The notes under the pieces: model-generated
Database searches by the model: none
Told to the model about the DNA's origin: nothing
Seen by the model: only the letters and a program-made list of their open reading frames with translations
From: Tritrichomonas musculus
Taxonomy: Eukaryota > Parabasalia > Tritrichomonadida > Tritrichomonadidae
Direction of reading: 5' to 3'
Assembly: GCA_039105265.1 (NCBI GenBank)
Contig: JAPFFF010000001.1
Coordinates: 3,658,001 to 3,722,000, forward strand
DNA length: 64,000 nt
Position numbers and translations under genes: made by a program
In this document: piece by piece, positions 51,439 through 60,804 of the stretch
How positions within the stretch are numbered: position 1 is the stretch's first letter
Layout: the number at the start of each line of letters is the position of its first letter

Positions 51439-53228
51439 ATAGGTGGGCCACTTTTTTTTTGACTTTAAAAAAGTTCTTTTTTTCTTCGAATTTTAAGAAT
51501 TATTCAGCAATTTCATAATATATATTTATATAACACATATATGATAGGATGCAGCTGTTAAATTAAGTTTTGAACTAATATTCATCAACTTTTTTTTTAA
51601 TACATGATATGCAATATCACAAGTTCAAATGAATTAAAATACATATTTCTATTATTTTATGATATTATCTATGTCATACATCAAGAATGATCTGGAAACA
51701 ATATAAAATAATTAATAGATTTCTCTAAAAAGTTAAAATAAAAGGTATTTTTAATTTTCAGAAGTATATAAAAAAATTGAATGTTTTCTTTTTTGATATT
51801 TAGTTTCTTCATCACCCAGGCTTTTTATTGATATAGTTAGTTATAACATAACTTCAAAGATAAAGGTTAGTTGGGGAAACATATTCAAAAAGTTGAATTA
51901 GTTAACGGAATGATTCAATTTTGGAGCCACTTGGTAAGAAATTTTAAACGGTCAAACAATAAATTTGGTATAAATAAAGGTAAATTAAAATTAGATATAT
52001 GTCCTAGAATATTGGACCTTTATTAAAAAATCATAAAAAATTAAATTCAGCTTTTTTTTATTCAATTTTCTCTCAATTTATAAAAATAGCTTTCAAATAT
52101 TTTTTTAATATTTTTTCCCTTATTGAAATTTTGAGATTTTTAGAAAAAGCAATATATTAATTTAAAATTAAATTAATCTATATTAATATTATAATTTCAT
52201 AATAGAATTATATATTAAAAATATATATAAATGAGATATTTCATTTTAAATTTAAAAAGCAAAGATAATCAAAATTAAAATTATTTTATATTTATTTGAA
52301 TTTTTAAAATTTCAAAAAAAAACTAAGTTTTAATAAAAATTATAAATATAGCAATTTAAATAGAAATAAACATAATATATTTTTATTATAATATTATAAA
52401 CATAAATATAATAGTAAATAATATTTTAAAATATTTATAATAAATCATATACTAATAAATTTTCAAAATCATTATAATCGAATAATTGATTATTTCTAAC
52501 TTTTTCAAAACGAATTTTTATATCATGCTTCAATTGTTATATTCAAAATTTTAGGTATAGAAAAAATCATTTATTTCTTTTTATATTTTGTCTTTGATTA
52601 TAATCAACAAGATATAACTTTAAACAAAATTAAATTAAACAATTAATTTAAAATTAAAATAGATATTTTTATTCTTAATAAATGAAATTTTCTTATATAA
52701 ATTGAATGATCTTTTTAAATTCTTTTAATTTTGAGAAAATTATTTAAAATATTTTTGAAAGATTTTATCTATACTATTTGAATAGTTTACAAAAAAAAAT
52801 GAAAATTTAAGGTACAAATCCAGTACGTTTAATATTGAGAGGGTACCCGTTTATTATTTGTGAGAAGTCCCTCCCCAGAAAAAGTCGATGAATTCTGTTT
52901 AAACGCATGAAAATGTCAGATTCCACTTTTTGCCAAAATATAGGCCAATTTTTTTAATATTCTAAAATTTAATTTTTATCTTCTTTTTTCTATTAGTAAA
53001 AATACTTTTCTTTTCAGTAATCAAGCTATTTATCAAAGTTATCCTATATACAATACTATATTTGATATCAAAGTTCGATCAATAATCAAGATTTTCATAT
53101 TATTATTCTGAAATATCAAAATATTATTTAATATCATATAAGAAATGAAATATGATTATATTTAATATCATATAAGTAATAAATCCTTTTTCATTATATA
53201 TATTTAGGCAAAATAAAATTCTTTTAAT

Positions 53229-54047
53229 GGTAAATATTTTTTTTTGAACTTTTTAGATTTTTTCCCCTCAATTTTTTTCTTTGTATATTTGTTCACAAAT
53301 AGTTGAACTTTTTAGATTTTTTCCTCTCAATTTGGATTTTTTTAAAAAAGCTAAAAAGCATGAAAATAAGTAAATAAAATACTAAAAGAAGAAACTATAA
53401 ATATTTTAATATACATAAATAGAATTTATTAAGATTTTTCTGTTGAGAAAAAAAAATCATGAAATAATAATTAGCATTTCTTTGGGTGAGAAAATTTAGA
53501 TGCATTAAAATATGCAGTATTTCATCTAGCATAAACTATGAGTATATGCATTGAATAAGAAAAGCAATTATTTGTGTTTAATGAGCAAAAAAATATATCG
53601 CTTTGCACCAATTTTGTGATAAAATACAATTATTAGGTTTATTAGCCAAGAGTGAAAGCGCATTTGACATATTTGTGTTCTTTTTGTGAGAATTGTGATA
53701 ATATATATCTCTTCAAAATTTGAAGCTAAATATTGGTTTCTTTTTCATCTTTTGCTCTCAATTTTTTTTATTGGATCGGTAATACCAGCATTATGCTCTT
53801 AAAAGCAGGAAATAAGGGAAATTTAGACAACGATTTTAATAAAAATTGGAAATTGCAATTCGAAGTTTATTTTTCTTCTTCATTATTGAGCATATAATGC
53901 CTGTAATGCTGTGAAATGGTGTTTATTGGTATAAAAACCTCGAATACTTACTTCTTAAATAGTAAAATTATAAAGATATTATGACAAATAAGCATTCAAA
54001 AAAATTGAGAGTAAAAAATCCAAAAAGTTCAAAAATAAAGATTTACC
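53229..54047. mobile_element. 819-bp TIR element nested in TTAA element
   Basis: CTTTTAAT occurs directly at 53,221-53,228 and 54,048-54,055 (8-bp target duplication). The ends are imperfect inverted repeats of about 50 bp: GGTAAAT, then TTGAACTTTTT, then GATTTTTT, then CTCAATTTTTT. The left side has a second copy of the TTGAACTTTTTAGATTTTTT block (from 53,301). There is no coding capacity. Confidence 0.7.
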
Positions 54048-54380
54048 CTTTTAATTATCTTATTGTTTTTAACAAAAAGTTTCAACGCTTACATTTACTG
54101 AATTTTGAAACAAATATTGAAAGTAACTTTATTTATTTATTCTCAATCGTGTAAAATAAATTCTTAAAATTTAAAAAAGATATTCAACTCAATTCGGAAA
54201 TTTTCATGTCCGATAGGATTATTTTTCGATATATCTCAATTAAAAAATATTACAAAAGTAAATATATTAAAAATATAATTTATATATTAAAATATATATT
54301 TGATAAATCAAAAAAATAATATATAAATGTTTATTTAATAAGATATTATTCTTTTAAATTGAATGAAACGTGAAAATTAA

Positions 54381-55223
54381 ATTATTCTTTTAAATTCGGT
54401 ACCGAATAAAAGAAAAGTTGCTTCGATCAGAATAAATGTCGAAAAAGATGAATTAATTAATCTCATAAAATATGATTTAAATGCGAGATTGGCTTTTGCA
54501 CATTATATGCCGATATATACGCAATCAAAATTAGAAAATAATTACGAAGTTCAACAAAAATGTATTAATTCTATCAAAGAATCAATTATTCTTTTATTTC
54601 CTCAACCGTTACGAAAAGATCTTCTATTCAAAAAAAAAATTCAAGATTTAATTAATGAACTTATGGATGAACAAATTTTTGATATGCCACATTATATTTG
54701 TAATGAATTGAAAAAATTGTCTGGGACAATCAATGCTTTTTCACAATATGTTAATTCAGTTATTCAAAACATTGAGTTAACGATTATCCAAAAAAATTTG
54801 CGTTTTAATAAGAAATCTCAAAAATATTTGCTCAATTTCAAAAAAGAAATCAATTGTAACATTAATAATTTTATAAGAAAGCTAAAAATTTTAGATTGTA
54901 GCATGGAGGTTGATTCATTTTTTTCTGAAGATGCAATTATAAATCAAATTAAGAGTCAAAACTCAAATTGCAATTATCCTAGATTAGCAAAAGTCCAAGT
55001 TGATAAATCTCAAATATCAATTAATTCAAATGAGAGTAAAATAAACAAAGATGAAAATGATCTATCGCAAATAAATCCTCAAATGTATTGTCGATCTCCG
55101 GTGCATACCATTTCGCCTTTAATCCATTCTCCAATTGCATCCACAATGAGTGCCGAACGACAATTTCAGTTTTCAAATGCTAATTCAAATGCGAAAATTT
55201 GTTTTAATGAAGTTTCTTCATGA
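54381..55223 (+). CDS. Unknown protein frame in TTAA element, no ATG start visible
   Basis: The frame is open for 280 codons (54,381-55,223). Protein-like sequence appears from the first codons (NSVPNKRKVASIRINVEKDE), yet the first in-frame ATG is well inside (residue about 43, MPIYTQSKLENNYEVQQ). Either a 5' exon or part is missing or a non-ATG start is used. The middle is helical (residues 60-190) and the C-terminus is Ser/Asn-rich with SPVHTISPLIHSPIAS. No DDE motif is seen, so it is not clearly a transposase. It may be an accessory or captured gene. Confidence 0.5.
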   Translation: MILLNSVPNKRKVASIRINVEKDELINLIKYDLNARLAFAHYMPIYTQSKLENNYEVQQKCINSIKESIILLFPQPLRKDLLFKKKIQDLINELMDEQIFDMPHYICNELKKLSGTINAFSQYVNSVIQNIELTIIQKNLRFNKKSQKYLLNFKKEINCNINNFIRKLKILDCSMEVDSFFSEDAIINQIKSQNSNCNYPRLAKVQVDKSQISINSNESKINKDENDLSQINPQMYCRSPVHTISPLIHSPIASTMSAERQFQFSNANSNAKICFNEVSS

Positions 55224-55555
55224 TTTCAATATTATTTGAATAATAAAAATAAAAATAATTATAATACCAAGTTCCTTTTGTTATATAAAAAAAAATAAAA
55301 AAAAGGTTAATAGTAGAAACGAACCATGTTTCTTTATCATATGTCAAAAAATTTTGCAGTTTCTTAACGTACTGGATTTGTACCTTAAATTATTCATAAA
55401 AACTTTATCTTTAATATTTATGAACTATAATTAATATTTTATTTATTTATTATATGTAATCTTTCTAATGGTGCAAAAGTTATAAAAATTCATTGGTGGC
55501 CCACCTATGAAAAAAAATATTCATTATTTTATACAAAAAGTTGTTTATATTTTTA

Positions 55556-55840
55556 CAGTATAGTAAAAAAATATGAAATCGTCAAAAAATACTAAAAAAG
55601 TTGGAAAATACACTTTTTCAAAGAAATAAGGCCAAATTTGCTTGGCTAATTCTTTTTATCGTCATTTGAAAAAATGGATTTTCGAACTTTTTCGTAAAAT
55701 TCAAAAAGCTGGAAAAGCTACTTTTTCAAATGACGATAAAACAATATTTACTCAAAAAAATTGAGTGTTTATTATGAAAAAGCTTGTTTTCCAACTTTTT
55801 GAATAATATTTTTACGTTTTCATATTTTTTTACTATACTG
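55556..55840. mobile_element. 285-bp TA-flanked MITE (Tc1/mariner-type)
   Basis: The ends begin CAGTATAGTA and are inverted over 27 bp with one mismatch, with TA at both outer edges (55,554-55 and 55,841-42). CAGT ends with a TA duplication are typical of Tc1/mariner MITEs. Inside, ATCGTCATTTGAAAAA (55,658) and its inverse (about 55,724) form a second hairpin. Confidence 0.78.
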
Positions 55841-56729
55841 TACAAAATTTATAGGGTGTAATTTTTTAGCACAGTGCTGAAGCACAGAGAACTTTTTGTA
55901 TGTATGTATGGTCTAAATAAACTTTTTGAGAAATTAAAATTAATAATTTTTAAACAAAATAGCATGACCCCCTATTCATGCTTTTTTTTATTCCTTAAAA
56001 ATAATTTAAAAATATTTGTTTTCTTATTTAATACTGATTTTAACCATTAAATCCTAAATTATAACAATGTAGGAAGCCCATAAAGCCATTTGATTATCTA
56101 AATCAACCATTTTTAAGAATAAATATTAATCAAATAATAATCTCTTTTTTGAAAATTTTCGATTATTTCGCGTTTAACATATTCTCTAAATGGCATAAAT
56201 TAAGAAATCAATAAAAAATACAAGGAACTTTTAATCTTTTCTAGGAAAAATAAATCTAGAAAAAATGGACGATTATTTTCTTCTGAAAAAGTTTCATGTG
56301 CTATAAAGAATTCCTCAAATTTATATAATATTATCTTTTTAATGATTCAAATTCCTTTGCATTATATAATACAAGAATCATTTTAAATTATATTATTAAC
56401 AAATATTGCCTTACTACACTTTGTTTTTTAAGCGAAAATATAAAGTATTATTACTAAAAAAAACTTCTTCATTTATCAAAATATAATTATTCTTTTTACT
56501 TAAGCTATTATGGCTTAACTACAAATATCATTTGATTTCATAGGTTTTTGATTTGATGACATTAATAATTTATGATTTTAAATAGATATTAAATATATCA
56601 TTTTAATGATATCAGTATTAATAAAATAAGAAGAATAATTATCAAACTAATTATAAATCAAACTTGAAAAATTTATTCAAATCAATAGATGATCATTGCC
56701 TTTCCGAATTCACAAATTATCACCATAAT
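55841..56729. other. AT-rich gap
   Basis: No gene is seen. TATAGGGTG near 55,851 followed by AGCACAGTGCTGAAGCACAG (55,870-55,889) looks like one end of another element; no partner end is found in the window. The rest is A/T-rich and includes the 3' region of the proline-rich gene. Confidence 0.45.
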
Positions 56730-57293
56730 TTAAGGCGGAGGGGCAACTTTTCGAAGTTTAGGCATGTTATTTGGAGAAAGATTAGTTGCGGAAATCTTTG
56801 ATGTTGGAGCTGGGGTAGCAGCTTTGGCGGGAGGTGGGGGAGGAGGTGGTGGTGGAGGAGGTGGAGGAGGTGGTGGTGGGGGAGGTGGAGGAGGAGCACC
56901 ACCGCCACTTGATTTTGGTGCTTTTGGAGCTTTCGGCTCTTTCGGAGCTTTTGCTGGTGCTTGGTTTGTTTGAGGTGCGTTTTCTGTAATAAATTGATGG
57001 AATGCAGGACAACCTTCTGTTCCTGTCTGTTTTTTTGATGGATAAGATTTTTTCAATTTTTTATCGAAAGCGGGTGGTGGTCCAGGTGGTTCTGGAAACT
57101 CATGCTTTGGAGCAGGTGGCTCTGGAGGTGGAGGAGGTGGAGCTGCTTGAGCTGGAGCTGGTGGCATTGGTGCATGTGGTGCATCTTCTCCTCCTTCATT
57201 GTTACTTTCAGCAACAACTGCTGGAGGCGGCCTGCCCATATTCATATTCATCATATTGCCCAGAAGGGCACGCCTTTCGGCAAACGTAGCCAT
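56730..57293 (-). CDS. Proline-rich WH2-like protein
   Basis: The 187-residue protein starts MATFAERRALLGNMMNMNMG. It has two proline-rich tracts (about residues 40-75 and a run of some 20 prolines near 132-155) separated by a basic segment with CPAFHQFITENAPQ, and it ends NNMPKLRKVAPPP. LRKV is the usual C-terminal part of a WH2 actin-binding motif, and the proline runs would bind profilin or SH3/EVH1 domains. A role in actin assembly, as in WASP/WAVE/WIP-type proteins, is inferred. No VCA acidic tail is present. Its GC-rich coding sequence stands out because of the Pro/Gly codons. Confidence 0.6.
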   Translation of the reverse strand: MATFAERRALLGNMMNMNMGRPPPAVVAESNNEGGEDAPHAPMPPAPAQAAPPPPPPEPPAPKHEFPEPPGPPPAFDKKLKKSYPSKKQTGTEGCPAFHQFITENAPQTNQAPAKAPKEPKAPKAPKSSGGGAPPPPPPPPPPPPPPPPPPPPPPAKAATPAPTSKISATNLSPNNMPKLRKVAPPP

Positions 57294-58608
57294 TTTTTAT
57301 CTTCTGAAATCTTGCTATCTTTTAAAAAGTGAAATTTGAGAAAAAGAACTTTTTGAAATTATTTGAGATATTACAACAATACTGAGATAAAATAGATTTA
57401 CTTCACTTAACTTTTCATTGTTATTTATTCATTTTAAAAATTAAGGTTTTTTAGTCAAAATTTATTTTTGTTGAATAATGTTATTTATCATAAAGCATGC
57501 TATTAGTTTTTATATTCTTTAATAATTATACTTTAACTTCGAATATAATAAAATTAAAAATATGGAGTATATTCTTATAAAATTAGGGTGCATGACAAGT
57601 ACTATTCTTTTAAGAAATCATAAAACAAGAATTTTTATAAGATGATGAATATTTTATATAGATTCCGTTGATCATTTTTCTCGAAGAAATTTCCATTTTT
57701 GAAAGATCAAAAATAAAAAGAAAATTTTATATATCCCACTTTTTGAGGATTTATAGATAAAATATAAAACTTTTTGAAATAGAGATTTTAATTTCTTGTT
57801 TTAAATATTAAAAAAATCTTGTTGATAATAATAAAATATAAAAAAAATGTTGAAATGCATGTAACGTTAAAAATTTACGTTAATGTATTGAGAAGTGAAA
57901 TCATTATTTTTTTTTTCGTTTTGAAATATGAAGATCATCAAATTGATGAAGAAGTATTTGTGAACTGTTGGTTGATAAGATTGTATATGTACTATTTAAA
58001 CAAATTTAAATTGTATTTTTTCCTCCTTGTTGATGAAAAAATCTTTCGGAATGGTTTACAAACCTCTTTATTTTTTTATACAAAAAATAAAAAAAATTGA
58101 AATAAAAACAATACAATTTGACTGCTTTTTATTAAATCTTTTGAGAGATGACAAATATCTTAAACAATTTTTTTCATTATTCGATATCTATCCATTAAGC
58201 AAAATTTGTGACTCAAATTACGATTTACATGCAAAGTCTAAAAATATTTCACCTTTTTTTACATAAACTGTTTTGCATTCGTTGATTCCTGAAGTTTTCA
58301 TAATATTTCATTCCAAAATATTATTAAATTATAATACTACCACCATACTTTTCAAAAACTAATTTGAAAGCCTCAATCCCCTCAGAGTATTAAATTATTA
58401 AGATCTTTATTTTCTATCCTTTTTTTTTTGATGAATGCTTACAATAAAGTAAAAAACAATCTTTAAATTCGACTAATGCATTTACATATTACTGAAACTA
58501 AAGAGATGATAAACATTCCTTGAGAAACAGGATATTTTTATAAAAAAGGATGAAATAACGAGTAAATCTATTGAATTCAAAATATGCGTTTTTTAAAAAT
58601 AAGCAAAT
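57294..58608. other. AT-rich gap with a doubtful frame
   Basis: Two overlapping weak frames (57,819-58,100 and 58,027-58,266) encode I/Y/F/K-rich sequence in AT-rich DNA. The second contains FDCFLLNLLRDDKYLKQFF and could be a decayed host gene fragment, but nothing is recognisable. The last 60 bp hold the promoter of the next gene (TCAAAATA initiator-like motif near 58,577). Confidence 0.4.
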
Positions 58609-60618
58609 ATGGATTTACTTGATGATCAAGTAATTAATCTTGGAACAATAACTCAAAAACAAACATACAATCTTATTGTTCAAGCACTTTCTGTAACTAC
58701 GACACACGAAAAAGATAAATTAATTCATGAAGTTAAAAATCCGTGGAAAACACATAATCAATGCTTGCAACAACTCTGTTCCTGGAATGAAAAAATGTTA
58801 GATACTCTTTCAAAACTTGAAATAAAATCGGATAATAAAATTAAAGAATACAATACTTTATTGATGAATACATCATTTCAGCAGGAATTACAAAAACATT
58901 CATTTACATCTAAAGAGAAAACAGATCTTATAACTACAATTAAAGATATTGAAAATGAAATACAAAAGATTATCCCTTTGCAAACTCAGTCAAATGCTGA
59001 TGCAATTACTGATTTAAATGTTGGATCTTTTCTCAAGTTGAAAGATATTAAGTTCAAGCGTTTAGAAGAATTATCTCATGCATTAAAAAAAAAGGCAATT
59101 GTTTTTGATGAAAGCGAAGATTTGTCAAATGAAATTTCTACAAAATATGGGAATTTGAAGAATTTGCTTCAAGTGCATGAAAATCTTAAAAAAGAAAATC
59201 AAGAGCTTAAAGAAGAAGAATTAACCTTCATACATGATTCTATGGTCAAAAGAAGAAACACATCTCATCTACCTCTTACATGGATCTCAAATATTATTTT
59301 AATTCTTCAATCAGAACTTTCAGCTCAAAACTTGGTCTATGACTCACTGCCTTTAAAATCTCATTTAAACGACAACAGTCAAATAACCTTAAACCTGGAT
59401 TTACTTTTCCCTTCATTTAGCCAGAGTATCACCTTTTCAAAGCCAGACTTTTCAACAACCATTAATAAAGATACCACATCTAATCTTTTGAGTGCCTCAT
59501 CTCCACAAGAAAAGTTAAGCGCACTTAAAAATGTTATAAAAGAGCAAGAAAATACAATTGAACATCTTTCTAATGAACTTGAACCACTTCGCCAATTGAG
59601 ATATTCTGAAAACGAAACATTTGTAACACAGGAGAGGGAACAAAGACTGTGGTCCCTTCATGACAAACTTCAAATGCAAGTTCATGACTATCAAGAAAAA
59701 ATTAATGATATATATAATGAATCAACAAGTATTTACAACCAGATCATTATGACAATTAATCAAAAAAAATTATATGGAGAAACTGAAAGTGAATGGATTC
59801 GCAAATTTCAAAACCTACAAAATGATCATGCTTTATTAAATGATATGGTTCTGCATAATGAAGCTGTATGCACGACATTATATGATCTTTCCAATAGCTT
59901 TGGCACAAGTATGATGGATAAACCAGTTCATGATAACCATGAAAGCGATCTGAATGACTATTTTAAAAATGAATTTAGCACATATTTGGCCACTTCATTA
60001 GAAGTGAAATCACAAGTTCATTCCCCTCCAAATCCACCAGTTGACAATGAAGATGAAAATGATCCAATGAAGAAAATGAGAAATATTCGAAGTTTGATGT
60101 TATCAAAGAAATTGAAAAAACGAAGCAGTGAACGTAAAGATCGAACAACGAGTGCATCGATTTCTAGTAAAAGCAACAGAAAGAAACACCAAGAAACGCA
60201 GATAAGCCATTTTTCATATCATAATCCAATAGAAAATGCAACCAAAGTCGAAATATTAAACTATTTATCTCTAGTTACTGATATTAACTCTAAAATTAAA
60301 GGAGATAACACCTCGTATCATTCATATGTCTCAGGAAAACTACATTACTTGCTTGGAGAACTAAGACCACACTTTTATAGCGAGATTCGTAATTATATCG
60401 AAGACATGAAAGAAAATATGAAAGATATTGCGAAATACGGAGACCCAATCTTGAGGATTCCAAGAGTTGACGTTGAAGTTATGGCAGAAACAGAGCCAAA
60501 AACAGAAATTGATGTACAAACTGATGAAATAGAAGTAAAAGGAAAGAAAGGAAAATCTTCAATAAAACCACCATCAAAAAGTAAAGCAAAAGATGGAGGC
60601 AGAAAGCTTAAAAAATAG
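58609..60618 (+). CDS. Coiled-coil protein with basic tail, unknown
   Basis: The 669-residue protein begins MDLLDDQVINLGTITQKQTY. Coiled-coil segments lie at about residues 85-205 and 300-375. A middle beta/loop region (220-290) and a C-terminal Lys/Ser-rich, low-complexity tail complete it. There is no signal peptide or membrane helix. The overall style (coiled coil, charged tail) resembles cytoskeletal or flagellar structural proteins, but I cannot name the family. It is convergent with the importin-like gene across about 190 bp containing a long T run (60,670-60,688). Confidence 0.7.
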   Translation: MDLLDDQVINLGTITQKQTYNLIVQALSVTTTHEKDKLIHEVKNPWKTHNQCLQQLCSWNEKMLDTLSKLEIKSDNKIKEYNTLLMNTSFQQELQKHSFTSKEKTDLITTIKDIENEIQKIIPLQTQSNADAITDLNVGSFLKLKDIKFKRLEELSHALKKKAIVFDESEDLSNEISTKYGNLKNLLQVHENLKKENQELKEEELTFIHDSMVKRRNTSHLPLTWISNIILILQSELSAQNLVYDSLPLKSHLNDNSQITLNLDLLFPSFSQSITFSKPDFSTTINKDTTSNLLSASSPQEKLSALKNVIKEQENTIEHLSNELEPLRQLRYSENETFVTQEREQRLWSLHDKLQMQVHDYQEKINDIYNESTSIYNQIIMTINQKKLYGETESEWIRKFQNLQNDHALLNDMVLHNEAVCTTLYDLSNSFGTSMMDKPVHDNHESDLNDYFKNEFSTYLATSLEVKSQVHSPPNPPVDNEDENDPMKKMRNIRSLMLSKKLKKRSSERKDRTTSASISSKSNRKKHQETQISHFSYHNPIENATKVEILNYLSLVTDINSKIKGDNTSYHSYVSGKLHYLLGELRPHFYSEIRNYIEDMKENMKDIAKYGDPILRIPRVDVEVMAETEPKTEIDVQTDEIEVKGKKGKSSIKPPSKSKAKDGGRKLKK

Positions 60619-60804
60619 AATTTGTTTGTAATAAATAGTTATTTAACTTTAAATTATTTTTTTACACTCTTTTTTTTTTTTTTTTTTTCATTGGCGGTTA
60701 TAACATCAAATTTTGTATCATGAAAAAAATAAAACAATTTTTTTTTTCTATACTCTAAACTTTATTATCTTCAACAAGACATATAATATAAATATACAAA
60801 TACA

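Larger units (their letters stand above)
52811..55384. mobile_element. TTAA-flanked TIR element carrying one frame
   Basis: GGTACAAATCCAGTACGTT at 52,811-52,829 is perfectly inverted at 55,366-55,384, and TTAA lies at both outer edges (52,807-52,810 and 55,385-55,388). A TTAA duplication is the mark of piggyBac and Kolobok elements. Without the nested 819-bp insertion it would be about 1.75 kb. Its only long frame is at 54,381-55,223. Confidence 0.65.
51439..55508. mobile_element. Possible element with ATAGGTGGGCCAC ends
   Basis: ATAGGTGGGCCAC at 51,439-51,451 and its reverse complement at 55,496-55,508 form 13-bp perfect TIRs. GAAAAAAA precedes the left end and follows the right end. The flank is low-complexity, so the duplication is weak evidence. 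The TTAA-flanked element would be nested inside. Confidence 0.35.

Noticed and set aside
56764-56973. Glycine-rich 69-codon plus-strand frame
   Set aside because: It is the antisense reading of the poly-proline tract in the WH2-like gene.
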